DNA from: Nonomuraea glycinis
Lineage (GTDB): Bacteria > Actinomycetota > Actinomycetes > Streptosporangiales > Streptosporangiaceae
Length of the DNA: 64,000 nucleotides
Direction: 5' to 3'
Assembly (NCBI RefSeq): GCF_014646515.1
Contig: NZ_BMNK01000017.1
Span: 62,001 to 126,000, forward strand
Position numbers and translations under genes: made by a program. Of this stretch, positions 14,644 through 23,261 are shown one piece after another (position 1 is the first letter of the stretch; every line of letters starts with the position of its first letter). The notes under the pieces were generated by a model. That model made no database searches. It was not told the origin of the DNA and saw only the letters and a list, made by a program, of their open reading frames with translations.

Positions 14644-17583
14644 GTGCCCAGGATCGAGTCCACCGCAGCCCGCCTCGCCCGACTCGGATTCGCCGACGCG
14701 GCCGGCGCTGCCCGGCTGGTCGAGCAGGCGGAGGTCGACCTCGACGGCCTGCTCGAATCGCTGGTCGCGGTGCCCGATCCGGCGCTGGCGCTGACCTCGC
14801 TGACCCGGCTGGCCGAGCGGGAGCCCGCCGCCCTCGACCGGCTGCGCGCCGACGAGGGCCTCAGGGCGCGGGTGCTCGCCGTGCTCGGCGTGAGCGCCGC
14901 CCTGGGCGACCATCTCGTCCGCCATCCCGGCCAGCTGGAGCTGCTGGCCGTACCCACCCTGGTGGAGCACCGGGCGGCGCTGCTGCGCGCGGTCGGCGCC
15001 GAGCCGGACGCGGCCGAGCCGCGCGCGTCCGCCGCCGATCCGCTGGTCGCGCTGCGGGTCGCCTACCGGGGGCGGCTGGCGCACGTGGCCGCCCGCGACC
15101 TCACCGGGCAGGCCACGCTGCCCGAGGTCACCGCCGAGCTGTCCGACCTCGCGGGCGCGGCCCTGGAGGCGGCGCTGGCCATCGCGCGGGCGGAGGTGGA
15201 CGACGACGAGGTACGCCTCGCGGTCGTCGGGATGGGCAAGTGCGGCGCCCGGGAGCTCAACTACATCAGCGACGTCGACGTGATCTTCGTGGCCGAGCCG
15301 CGCGACGGCGCGGACGAGACCAAGGCGCTGCGCACCGCCACCCGGCTGGCCCAGGCCATGATGCGGGCCTGTACGGTCGCCACCCCCGAAGGGTCGCTGT
15401 GGGAGGTGGACGCCGGGCTGCGGCCCGAGGGCCGGTCCGGGCCGCTGGTGCGCACGCTGGCCAGCCACCTGGCCTACTACCGGCGCTGGGCCAAGACCTG
15501 GGAGTTCCAGGCGCTGCTCAAGGCCCGGCCGGTGGCGGGTGACCTGGAGCTGGGCGCCGCCTACGTCGAGGAGGTCAACGAGCTCGTCTGGTCGGCCGCC
15601 ACCCGCGACAACTTCGTCGAAGACGTGCAGGCGATGCGCCGCCGGGTCGAGGCGCACGTACGGTCGGAGGGGGAGCGGCAGATCAAGCTGGGGCCCGGCG
15701 GGCTGCGCGACATCGAGTTCGCGGTGCAGCTGCTGCAGCTCGTGCACGGGCGGCTCGATCCGCTGCTGCGCCGCCGGGCGACGCTGCCCGCGCTGGCCGC
15801 CCTGTCCCGTGGCGGCTATGTCGCCCGGGACGACTCGCGTGGCCTGGCCGAGGCCTACTCCTTCCTGCGACAGGTCGAGCACCTGCTGCAACTGCACCGG
15901 ATGCGCCGTACCCACGTGCTGCCCACCGACGCCGACGACCTGCGCAGGCTGGGCCGGGCGCTGGGCATGCAGGTGGATCCGGTGGGGGAGTTCACCACGC
16001 GGTGGCGGCGGCACGCGAACGAGGCGCGGCGGCTGCACGAGAAGCTGTTCTACCGGCCGCTGCTGCAGGCGGTGGCCCGGCTGCCCGACAGCGAGGCCCG
16101 GCTGTCCACGGCGGCCGCCGCCGCCCGGCTGCGCGCGCTCGGCTACGTCGACCCGGACGGCGCGCTGCGGCACATCGCCGCCCTGTCCGCCGGGGTGTCC
16201 AGGCGCGCCTCCATCCAGCGGACCCTGCTGCCGGTCATGCTCGGCTGGTTCGCCGACACGCCGGACCCGGACGCGGGGCTGCTCGGTTTCCGCCAGGTCA
16301 GCGACAAGCTCGGCGCCACGCCGTGGTATCTGCGGCTGCTGCGCGACGAGACCGCGGTGGCGGCGCGGATGGCCCGCGTGCTGGGCACCAGCCGGTACGC
16401 CACCGGGCTGCTCACCAACGCGCCGGAGGCCGTCGGGCTGCTGGGCAGTGACCAGGAGCTGGCCGTACGATCGCCGGAGGCCCTGTTCGGCGAGGCGTCG
16501 GCCGCGGTGTCCCGGCATGGCGACGACACCGAGACGGCGGTGGCCGCGGTACGGGCGCTGCGGCGGCGGGAGCTGTTCCGGATCGCCGTAGCCGATATTT
16601 CCGGACTTATCGACATAGAGCGGGTCGGGGTGGCCCTGTCGTCGCTCAACGACGTGACGATCCAGGCCGCGCTCGACGCCGCCATCGGCAAGGTCTCGGC
16701 CGAAAGCCGCGGGCCCCTGCCCACCCGGTTCGCGGTCATCGCCATGGGCCGGCTGGGCGGCATGGAGTCCTCCTACGCCAGCGACGCTGACGTCATGTTC
16801 GTGCACCACCCGCTGCCGGACGCGGCCGAGCGCGACGCCTCCGACGCGGCCTTCGCCGTCGCCAACGAGCTGCGCCGGCTGCTGGCCCTGCCTGCTCCCG
16901 ACCCGCCGCTGCTCATCGACCCCGACCTGCGCCCCGAGGGCAGACAGGGCCCGCTGGTGCGCACCCTGGCCTCCTACCGCGCCTACTACGCCCGCTGGTC
17001 CTCGCCGTGGGAGGCGCAGGCCCTGCTGCGCGCCCGTTTCTCCGCCGGGGACGCCGAGCTCGGCGCGGCCTTCCTCGCCGGGATCGACGAGCTGCGCTAC
17101 CCGGCCGGCGGCGTCACCGACGGCGCCCTGCGCGAGATCAGGCGGCTCAAAGCGCGCATGGAGGCCGAACGGCTGCCTCGCGGCGCCGACCCCGCGCTGC
17201 ACACCAAGCTCGGCCCCGGCGGGCTGTCGGACGTCGAGTGGGTGGCCCAGCTCCTGCAGCTCCGCCACGCCGGTACGACGCCCTCCCTGCGCACCACCCG
17301 CACCCTGGAGGCGCTGCGCGCCGCCACCGCCCACGAGCTGCTCGACGCCGGCGACGCCGACGAGCTGTCCCGGGCCTGGCGCTTCGCCTCCCGGATCAGG
17401 GACGCGATCATGCTGGTCAAGGGGCGGCCAGGGGACAGCGTGCCCGCCGACGCCCGCGAACGCAACCTGATCGCGCAGACCCTCGGCTACCCGCCCGACG
17501 GCTCGGAGGACTTCCGCGACGACTACCGCCGCGTCACCCGCCGCGCCCGGCACGTCGTGGACCGCGTCTTCTACGGTGCCTGA
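14644..17583 (+). CDS. glnE: Glutamine synthetase adenylyltransferase/adenylyl-removing enzyme
   Basis: A 979-residue bifunctional GlnE of normal length. Two nucleotidyltransferase domains are present. The N-terminal one has VVGMGKCGARELNYISDVDV near residue 195 (deadenylylating half in the family); the C-terminal one has AMGRLGGMESSYASDADV near residue 700 (adenylylating half). Each is followed by a helical regulatory region. It adjusts GlnA1 activity by modifying the Tyr in its KDLYELPP loop in response to nitrogen status. Start GTG at 14644 with a GGAGAG site that abuts it. An antisense open frame over its whole length is a GC artefact. Confidence 0.95.
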   Translation: MPRIESTAARLARLGFADAAGAARLVEQAEVDLDGLLESLVAVPDPALALTSLTRLAEREPAALDRLRADEGLRARVLAVLGVSAALGDHLVRHPGQLELLAVPTLVEHRAALLRAVGAEPDAAEPRASAADPLVALRVAYRGRLAHVAARDLTGQATLPEVTAELSDLAGAALEAALAIARAEVDDDEVRLAVVGMGKCGARELNYISDVDVIFVAEPRDGADETKALRTATRLAQAMMRACTVATPEGSLWEVDAGLRPEGRSGPLVRTLASHLAYYRRWAKTWEFQALLKARPVAGDLELGAAYVEEVNELVWSAATRDNFVEDVQAMRRRVEAHVRSEGERQIKLGPGGLRDIEFAVQLLQLVHGRLDPLLRRRATLPALAALSRGGYVARDDSRGLAEAYSFLRQVEHLLQLHRMRRTHVLPTDADDLRRLGRALGMQVDPVGEFTTRWRRHANEARRLHEKLFYRPLLQAVARLPDSEARLSTAAAAARLRALGYVDPDGALRHIAALSAGVSRRASIQRTLLPVMLGWFADTPDPDAGLLGFRQVSDKLGATPWYLRLLRDETAVAARMARVLGTSRYATGLLTNAPEAVGLLGSDQELAVRSPEALFGEASAAVSRHGDDTETAVAAVRALRRRELFRIAVADISGLIDIERVGVALSSLNDVTIQAALDAAIGKVSAESRGPLPTRFAVIAMGRLGGMESSYASDADVMFVHHPLPDAAERDASDAAFAVANELRRLLALPAPDPPLLIDPDLRPEGRQGPLVRTLASYRAYYARWSSPWEAQALLRARFSAGDAELGAAFLAGIDELRYPAGGVTDGALREIRRLKARMEAERLPRGADPALHTKLGPGGLSDVEWVAQLLQLRHAGTTPSLRTTRTLEALRAATAHELLDAGDADELSRAWRFASRIRDAIMLVKGRPGDSVPADARERNLIAQTLGYPPDGSEDFRDDYRRVTRRARHVVDRVFYGA

Positions 17584-17655
17584 CTTGTAGGAAATGTCAC
17601 CGATCGGCTGCGCAGGGTGCTCTTGGGGGTGTATCAAGGCGCGGGGTGATCACAC

Positions 17656-18687
17656 TTGTTATCCACGTACATCGATCTCGCGCTTGGCCTGATCCTGCTG
17701 TTCCTGCTGCTGTCGCTGCTGGTCAGCGGCCTGAACGAGGCTGTCGTGCGGATGCTGTCCATCCGCAGCAAGTTCCTGTGGGCCTACCTGCGCGACACGC
17801 TCGACGGCAGCGACGCGCAGGGGAAGTCATGGCTGCCGTCGAAGATCCGCGAGGTGTTCGGCTCGCTGCCGTTCCTGCGCGACCCGCGCCCGGCGCACGA
17901 CTCCCGGCCCGCGCCCAGCGAGTCGTCCGAGATGCCGGCGCAGGAGGACAAGGCCCAGGACGCGATGACGGTCCTGCTGTACGAGCGGGTGCGGGAGATC
18001 GACCACCCGAAGCGGGGCCGTACCAGCATCGCCGACCTGCCGCCCGAGAGGTTCTCCGTCGCCATGATGGAGATGGCCGCCCGCGAGCCCGGCGGCGTCG
18101 AAGGCTTGCTGGAGAAGCTCAAAGCCATGAACAGCCCCCTGTACGGCCACCTCAAGGGCGTGTGGGAGACGGCGCAGCGCGACCTGGACCGGTTCCGGCA
18201 GGGCGTCGAGGGGTGGTTCGACAGCGAGATGCAGCGGCTGTCGATGCTCTACCGGCGCTACGTCAGGTGGGTGGTCGCCGCCCTGGCGCTCCTGGTGACG
18301 CTGCTGTTCACCATGGACGGGCTCGAATACACCAAGACGTTGCTGCGGGACAACGGCTTCCGCGCCTCGGTCACGGCCGTCGCCTCCGCTCCGGGTGCGT
18401 ACGACGAGCTCAAGGCGCGCTGCGCGCAGGCCGACCCCGTGCCGTGCATCACCGAGACGCTCAGCCAGCCCGCCCTGCTCACGATGCTCGACCAGGGAAT
18501 CGTCCGCATCGCCCTGCCCGCGGAAGGCGACCCGTCGATCACCTGGAACGGCGGCGCCTGGTGGGACCGGCTCACCACGCCGAGCCACTGGCCCGGCTTC
18601 CTGCTGACGTACGTGGCCCTGCTGTTCGGCGCCCCCTTCTGGTGGGACCTGTTCCGCCGCCTCACCGGCATCCGCTCCCGCCGGTAG
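17656..18687 (+). CDS. Membrane protein of unknown function
   Basis: A 343-residue protein not recognised. An N-terminal membrane helix (residues ~4-26) is followed by a long charged cytoplasmic region, a second helix (~208-227), an extracytoplasmic loop with two Cys (CAQADPVPC, possibly a disulfide), and a third helix (~308-328). The start is a TTG preceded by GGTGATC, which pairs with the 16S end. It follows glnE by 72 bp on the same strand. No enzyme motif is visible. Confidence 0.7.
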   Translation: MLSTYIDLALGLILLFLLLSLLVSGLNEAVVRMLSIRSKFLWAYLRDTLDGSDAQGKSWLPSKIREVFGSLPFLRDPRPAHDSRPAPSESSEMPAQEDKAQDAMTVLLYERVREIDHPKRGRTSIADLPPERFSVAMMEMAAREPGGVEGLLEKLKAMNSPLYGHLKGVWETAQRDLDRFRQGVEGWFDSEMQRLSMLYRRYVRWVVAALALLVTLLFTMDGLEYTKTLLRDNGFRASVTAVASAPGAYDELKARCAQADPVPCITETLSQPALLTMLDQGIVRIALPAEGDPSITWNGGAWWDRLTTPSHWPGFLLTYVALLFGAPFWWDLFRRLTGIRSRR

Positions 18688-18721
18688 CCCGGACGGGGGT
18701 CGATCCGTTAGCGTGCGTCGG

Positions 18722-19270
18722 ATGGACACCGATCGGTTGATCATGCGCAGGTGGCGGGAGAGCGACCGGGAGCCGTTCGCGGCGATGAACGCCGACCCTG
18801 AGGTGATGGAGCACTTCCCCAGCCCGCTGACCAGGGCGGAGAGCGACGCGTTCGTCGACAAGATCGAGTGGGGTTTCGGCGAGTACGGCTTCAGCCTGTG
18901 GGCGCTGGAGGTACGCGAGACCGGCGACTTCATCGGGTTCGCCGGCTTGATCCTGCAGACGTTCGAGGCGCCGTTCACGCCGGCGGTGGAGGTCGGCTGG
19001 CGCCTGGCCAGGCACGCCTGGGGACACGGCTACGCGAGCGAGGCCGGCGCGCGGGCTCTGGAGTACGGCTTCACCGAGGCGGGCCTGGAGGAGATCGTCT
19101 CCATGACCGCCGTCCGCAACGTCCGCTCCCGCGCGGTGATGGAACGCCTGGGCATGACCCGCGACCCTGCCGACGACTTCGCCCACTCCCGCCTCCCAGA
19201 AGCCCACCCCCTACGCCCCCACGTCCTCTACCGCCTCAGGCGCGACCGCTTCTCGACGCCGCTCCGGTAG
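18722..19270 (+). CDS. GNAT acetyltransferase, RimJ/RimL-type
   Basis: A 182-residue acetyl-CoA-dependent N-acetyltransferase. It has TDRLIMRRWRESD at the start, VEVGWRLARHAWGHGYASEA (acetyl-CoA loop, residues ~92-111) and NVRSRAVMERLGM (~135-147). Substrate, probably a protein N-terminus or small amine, is unknown. ATG 18722 is preferred because a TAGCGT hexamer ends seven bases upstream (leaderless); GTG 18713 is possible. Its 3' end overlaps the convergent phosphotransferase-like gene by 43 bp. Confidence 0.82.
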   Translation: MDTDRLIMRRWRESDREPFAAMNADPEVMEHFPSPLTRAESDAFVDKIEWGFGEYGFSLWALEVRETGDFIGFAGLILQTFEAPFTPAVEVGWRLARHAWGHGYASEAGARALEYGFTEAGLEEIVSMTAVRNVRSRAVMERLGMTRDPADDFAHSRLPEAHPLRPHVLYRLRRDRFSTPLR

Positions 19271-20136
19271 ACCAGCCAGGAGCGGCCCACCTCGGCGGCG
19301 CGGGTCCGGGCCGCCCGCGTCTCCTCCGGGCCGTGCATCGCCTGGTGCATCCGAAGCAGGGTCCACAGCGCGGCCAGCGCCGCCACCGCGTCAGGCCGCG
19401 CGGCACGCCAGGCGGGCACCCCGGACAGCAAGAGGTCCGCTTGGGCCGGACTGTGTCCGGCCGCGACGAGGCGAGGCGCGAACAGGGCGCAGTCGATCCA
19501 CGCGGCCCCTCGTACGGCGAATGACCAGTTCAGGACGTGCACCCGACCTGCGGAGATGAGCAGATCGCCCGCGTTCAGGTCATAATGCAGCATCGTGTCG
19601 CCCCGCAGTCGCTCCAGGGAGAAACCTCTCAGCGCCGCCTCGAACAGGTCCCTGTCGGCGAGCCGGCCGGTGTCGAGGAGGTGGCGGGCCTTCGCCTGGA
19701 GCGCTTCCATGTTGAACGTGACGGGCAGCGCGCCGTTCGGGCCGGGCGTCAGCAGCCTGCCCAGCAGGTCCAGCGTGTCCAGCACGGCGGGCAGGTCCGG
19801 CGAGCCGGGCGACAGGTCCACCCGACGGGCGTCATCGACGTACTCGAACAGCATCATGTGCCACCCGTCGGCCGAGCCGCGCCACAGCATGCGCGGCGAA
19901 GGCACCTGCTCGGGCAGCGCCCGGTTCGCCCACTCCTCCCGTAGGTGCAGGGTCGCGGCGCCGCTGATGGACGGAGTCGCCTTGACGAACACGCTGCCGG
20001 TCTCGGTGTACAGCCGGGCGGCGACACCCGGCCTGCCGCCGTCGGCCGCCGTCTCGGCCTTAGGCACCGGGCCACACCGCTCCTGTACGGCGTCGCGGAT
20101 GCTCTCGGGGAGATCTTCCCAGCTCGGACGGGTCAT
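19228..20136 (-). CDS. Aminoglycoside phosphotransferase-fold protein, probably inactive
   Basis: A 302-residue APH-fold protein. The ATP lysine is present (VFVKAT, K52) and the catalytic Asp is kept (HYDLNAGD, D186). However, the metal-binding Asn of the HxDxxxxN loop is Asp191, and the second metal Asp is Asn203 (HVLNWSFA instead of a DW/DFG-like motif). This suggests a pseudokinase or one with altered chemistry. The ATG at 20136 has GGGAGG upstream. It sits in an accessory patch next to an acetyltransferase. Its fold is also used by homoserine, choline and macrolide kinases, so resistance should not be assumed. Confidence 0.75.
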   Translation of the reverse strand: MTRPSWEDLPESIRDAVQERCGPVPKAETAADGGRPGVAARLYTETGSVFVKATPSISGAATLHLREEWANRALPEQVPSPRMLWRGSADGWHMMLFEYVDDARRVDLSPGSPDLPAVLDTLDLLGRLLTPGPNGALPVTFNMEALQAKARHLLDTGRLADRDLFEAALRGFSLERLRGDTMLHYDLNAGDLLISAGRVHVLNWSFAVRGAAWIDCALFAPRLVAAGHSPAQADLLLSGVPAWRAARPDAVAALAALWTLLRMHQAMHGPEETRAARTRAAEVGRSWLVYRSGVEKRSRLRR

Positions 20137-20237
20137 CGCTGGGCCTCCCTGTGGTGCTGGGTCGTCCGTGCTTCCGAGGTAGAGCGAGATCACATGCACT
20201 CCTTTGGGGTCGGGTCGTCCTGCTCCTGTGGATGGTG

Positions 20238-20299
20238 GTTCCGCACGCGATACCTCTGGGCCGCGGGACCACTGCCCGGCCTGCTACCTCGTGCGGAAC
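20238..20299. repeat. Long-loop inverted repeat
   Basis: GTTCCGCACG at 20238-20247 and CGTGCGGAAC at 20290-20299 form perfect 10-bp arms with a 42-nt GC-rich loop. It lies downstream of the small-protein gene at 20317 and upstream of the phosphotransferase-like gene, so it could terminate the first. No U-tract is present. Nothing else is seen in 20137-20316. Confidence 0.35.
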
Positions 20300-20316
20300 G
20301 GCAGGCCGGGAGCTCT

Positions 20317-20611
20317 TCAGTCGGGCCACATGTAGGCCCTGGCGTTGTGCAGCAGGGTGATCTGGTGGGAGAGCGCGGAGGCCAGGGCAGTCGCGTCAGG
20401 GGCTTCGACACGTTCCTTCACCCCGGCGGCCAGCAGTCGGCCGGTCGTCTCACGCCGCAGCTCGGCCGTCCACTTGTCGATCTCCGGACCACCGATGACG
20501 TGCTGGATCTCCCAGCCGGGGTACGTGGACCGCAGCGCGACCGACCAGCTGGCGTACGGCCTGGCGGGACAGGCTCTCGATCGGCCCTTCGGCGACAGCG
20601 TCGCCCGGCAT
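20317..20611 (-). pseudogene. Small actinomycete protein b, apparent frameshift near the start
   Basis: The conserved part reads YASWSVALRSTYPGWEIQHV and on to a stop at 20317, matching a class of ~95-residue actinomycete proteins of unknown function. The natural-looking start (MPGDAVAEGPIESLSRQ from the ATG at 20611) is in a different frame. The two join if one base is removed near 20557-20560. A GTG at 20616 would open the conserved frame directly but gives an unnatural Arg-rich N-terminus. The ATG lies one base after the stop of gene a (TGAGATG). It is either decayed, carries a sequence error, or is recoded. Confidence 0.45.
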
Positions 20612-20612
20612 C

Positions 20613-20872
20613 TCACTCACCACCACGCTCGAACACGATCCCGCCCGTCTCCTCATCCCGGCGAGCCCGCACTACGACGCAGCCATGGACGTAGCTCGGG
20701 TGTCGCGCCACCGGATTCACCCGGACATGCCGGATGACCCTTCGGCAGGCCCGTCCGGCATCGCGTCCATCGCTGTCTCAAGCCGTTTCGAGGCGATGTC
20801 ACGTTCATCGGTGATCCCTGTGGATCCGCAGCCGCCGCTGCTCTCGACTTCCCACGCGTACAGCGCGCTCAT
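20613..20872 (-). pseudogene. Small actinomycete protein a, apparent frameshift in the middle
   Basis: The first half reads MSALYAWEVESSGGCGSTGI and on to DAMPDGPAEG in one frame, which then stops. The family continues with VIRHVRVNPVARHPSYVHG, ending VFERGGE and a stop at 20613-20615, in the next frame. Adding one G to the GGG at 20738-20740 restores a single frame of about 87 residues. The family is common in Nonomuraea-like genomes and has no known function. It is divergent from the XRE regulator at 20977 and forms a tight pair with gene b. Because gene b is also shifted, decay of the pair is more likely than one error. Confidence 0.5.
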
Positions 20873-20976
20873 GTCCTGGTGCACAGGTCTCATCACATCC
20901 GTGCGTGGGCAGCCTGCGAAGAGGACACTGGAGGAGAGCACTGCTATCCCCTGTGTCCGCCCTGAGGAGTCATGCG

Positions 20977-22200
20977 ATGAACGATGCTCCCGCCTGGGCC
21001 GCCCGACTACGCGCCGAGCGGACCTCGAGACAGTGGTCGCAACGGCAATTGGCGCGACGGCTGGCCGAGGTGTCTGGAGCGGAACTGCCCGAGCCGGAGA
21101 GCCTGATCCGCATCATTCGTGGCCACGAACGTGGTGAGCATCGGCCCGACGACCGGTACGCCGAGCTTTACTGCCGGGCGTACAGCTTGAGCGAGGCTGT
21201 GCTGTTCGATGCCGCCGAGGAGATAGAAGAACTGGGCGACGAGATCGACGCGATGGAGCTCGTACGGCGGGCCGAGGCGAGCGACGTTGGCCGGGATACG
21301 TTGGAGCGGCTGGAGACGGCCGTCGACGATCTCGCGTCGGCCTACCCGAGCAGCCCTCCCGGCGTGCTGCTCGGCAGGGTGAGGCGGCATCTCGGATACG
21401 TGAGCCGCCTGCTCGACGGCCGTAAGACCATCACCGAGCATCGGCGGCTGCTCGTGTCCGGCGGATGGCTTTCCCTGCTCGGGGCGACCTGCCATATCGA
21501 CCTCCACCAGTACACCCCTGCTGCCGCGCGGCTGCGGACCGCCGTACAGCTCGCGAGACACGCTGGCCATGCCGAGCTGACAGCATGGTGCGTGGAGACG
21601 GAGGCATGGCAGGTCCTCGTGGACGGCGACTACCAGCGGGCGGTGACGCTGTCACAGGGCGCTCAGGCGATAGCCCCGAAGGGCAGCTCGGTGTTCATTC
21701 AAGCGACTGCCCAGGAGGGCAGGGCGTGGGCCCGGCTCGGGGACGGCCCGGCCACCCGCGATGCGCTCAACCGCGTGCACCGGCTCGTCTCCCCGCTTTC
21801 CCCGCCGGACCGGCCGGAGCATCACTACCGGTACGACCCGGCCAAGAGCGACGCCTACACGGCGACCACGCTGTCCTGGATCGGAGACCCTGCGGCGGTG
21901 CCATACGCCCGCCAGGTCCTGGCCCGGCTGGATACGGGCGCGGACGGCCGCCCCCGACCACGTAGGGCGGCTCTGGCCCGATTGGACCTGGCACTGGCCT
22001 TGCTGGCCACAGACCAGCCCGACGAGGCCGTGGACGTGACGCTGGCCGCCATCAGAAGCGGCGAGATCGTGCCGTCGAGCTACTGGCGGACATCGGAGAT
22101 CATCACAGGCGTGGAGAGGCGGGCACTGCCGGAAGCGTCCGCGCTACGGGACGCCTACAGCGAGCTGTGCGTTCGCCGAAGGGCAGAAAACAGGAGGTGA
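20977..22200 (+). CDS. XRE-type HTH regulator with TPR-like domain
   Basis: A 407-residue regulator. Residues ~8-65 are a Cro/C1-type helix-turn-helix (WAARLRAERTSRQWSQRQLA, then ESLIRIIRGHERGE). The remainder is all-helical with TPR-like repeats, as in actinobacterial regulators that sense peptides or small ligands. The ATG has a strong GAGGAG site seven bases upstream. Its last codons contain AGGAGG, which serves as ribosome site for the next gene. Target unknown; the divergent small-gene pair is a candidate. Confidence 0.75.
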   Translation: MNDAPAWAARLRAERTSRQWSQRQLARRLAEVSGAELPEPESLIRIIRGHERGEHRPDDRYAELYCRAYSLSEAVLFDAAEEIEELGDEIDAMELVRRAEASDVGRDTLERLETAVDDLASAYPSSPPGVLLGRVRRHLGYVSRLLDGRKTITEHRRLLVSGGWLSLLGATCHIDLHQYTPAAARLRTAVQLARHAGHAELTAWCVETEAWQVLVDGDYQRAVTLSQGAQAIAPKGSSVFIQATAQEGRAWARLGDGPATRDALNRVHRLVSPLSPPDRPEHHYRYDPAKSDAYTATTLSWIGDPAAVPYARQVLARLDTGADGRPRPRRAALARLDLALALLATDQPDEAVDVTLAAIRSGEIVPSSYWRTSEIITGVERRALPEASALRDAYSELCVRRRAENRR

Positions 22201-22204
22201 GCGC

Positions 22205-23194
22205 ACGAAGCGGCGCACGTTCCTCAAGAGTGCGAGCACCGCGCTGGTCGCGGGCGGGTTGGTAGAGGCCGACCCGTACAACCACGCGGTCGCGCGGTTT
22301 CGTGATGCTCTCGTGCCGGACACGCCCGTCAAGGTCTCGGACATGTCCCTGCCGCTGATCTCCCGCGCTGTCACCAAGGCGCGCCGGGACTTCACCGCGG
22401 CACGGTACGCGGGCTTGGCCGATGACTTGGCAGGGTTGGTCCCTGTTGCCCGTACGGCCTGCGATCCGGCCGGGCACGCGCTGGCCGCACAGGTCTACCA
22501 CCTGGCCGCCCGCACGCTCATCAAGCTGTCCGCGCCGCCGTACGCGTGGGTGGCCGCCCACCAGGCGGAGCAGTCCGCCGTGGCGAGTGGTGATCTGTGC
22601 GCCATCGCCGACGCCCGGCGGGACCTGGTCAGCTTGTTCCACCGCGCCGCCGACTACGGCAAGGCCCGCGACTTGGCCGCCCGCGCCGCCGACACGCTGA
22701 GGCCCGAACTGCCCGGCGCGGGGCCGGCGGCGTGGGGCGCGTATGGGGCGCTCATGTCCACCGGGGCCATCGCCGCAGCCCGGCTGGAAGACCGGGCGAG
22801 CGCCCTTTCCATGCTGGAAGAGGCCGAGATGGCGTCGAGCCGAGCGCCCAGGCTGGTGCTGTCGGCCGGCCACGTGGTGACGTACCGGATCGGAGTGTCC
22901 ATCATTCTCGGCGATGCGGGGACGGCCATCGAGCATGCCCGGAGGGTCGCGCCTGACGAGATCCCGACCGTGGAGCGCCGGGCAGGCTATTACACCGGGG
23001 TCGCTGAGGCGTACACGCTGTGGGGGAAGACAGATCGCGCGGTGCGGGCGCTGCTCATCGCCGAGAAGATCGCGCCCGCCGAGGTACGCCGGCCGAACTC
23101 GCGGCGCGTGATCGAGGACCTGCTGCACCGCGATCCGCACTCGAACCTGTCGGGGCTGCGCGCGCTGGCCCGGCGTGTCTCGGTGACCCTGTAG
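22205..23194 (+). CDS. Tat-signal/TPR-like protein with apparent ACG start
   Basis: About 329 residues. The N-terminus reads (T/M)KRRTFLKSASTALVAGGLVEA, a twin-arginine-like segment, followed by a helical repeat domain resembling the sensory part of XRE-type regulators. A perfect AGGAGG (22192-22197) precedes the codon ACG at 22205 by seven bases. No ATG, GTG or TTG exists in frame between the previous stop and a TTG at 22259, which would remove the Arg pair. Either ACG is used as start in a coupled context or an ATG has mutated. The gene is coupled to the XRE regulator and they probably act together. Confidence 0.6.
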   Translation, partial: TKRRTFLKSASTALVAGGLVEADPYNHAVARFRDALVPDTPVKVSDMSLPLISRAVTKARRDFTAARYAGLADDLAGLVPVARTACDPAGHALAAQVYHLAARTLIKLSAPPYAWVAAHQAEQSAVASGDLCAIADARRDLVSLFHRAADYGKARDLAARAADTLRPELPGAGPAAWGAYGALMSTGAIAAARLEDRASALSMLEEAEMASSRAPRLVLSAGHVVTYRIGVSIILGDAGTAIEHARRVAPDEIPTVERRAGYYTGVAEAYTLWGKTDRAVRALLIAEKIAPAEVRRPNSRRVIEDLLHRDPHSNLSGLRALARRVSVTL

Positions 23195-23210
23195 CGATGC
23201 TCGACGCGCG

Positions 23211-23252
23211 AGAAGAGCACCGGCCCACCTCCGGGGCGGACGGTGCTCTTCT
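23211..23252. terminator. Bidirectional terminator hairpin
   Basis: AGAAGAGCACCG and CGGTGCTCTTCT form a perfect 12-bp stem with an 18-nt loop, between convergent genes ending at 23194 and 23262. Clear factor-independent type without a long U-run. Confidence 0.8.
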
Positions 23253-23261
23253 AGGATCGGG

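Noticed and set aside
14338..17637. A 1099-codon open frame on the minus strand opposite glnE
   Set aside because: It is antisense to a full-length, motif-complete GlnE. Its low-complexity Gly/Arg/Gln/His composition is the usual high-GC shadow.
20060..20329. An 89-codon minus-strand frame between small gene b and the phosphotransferase-like gene
   Set aside because: Arg/Pro-rich, no ribosome site, overlaps the start of the phosphotransferase-like gene, no family resemblance.
20685..21137. A 150-codon plus-strand frame upstream of the XRE gene
   Set aside because: It lies opposite the recognisable small-protein a and runs into the XRE gene out of frame.
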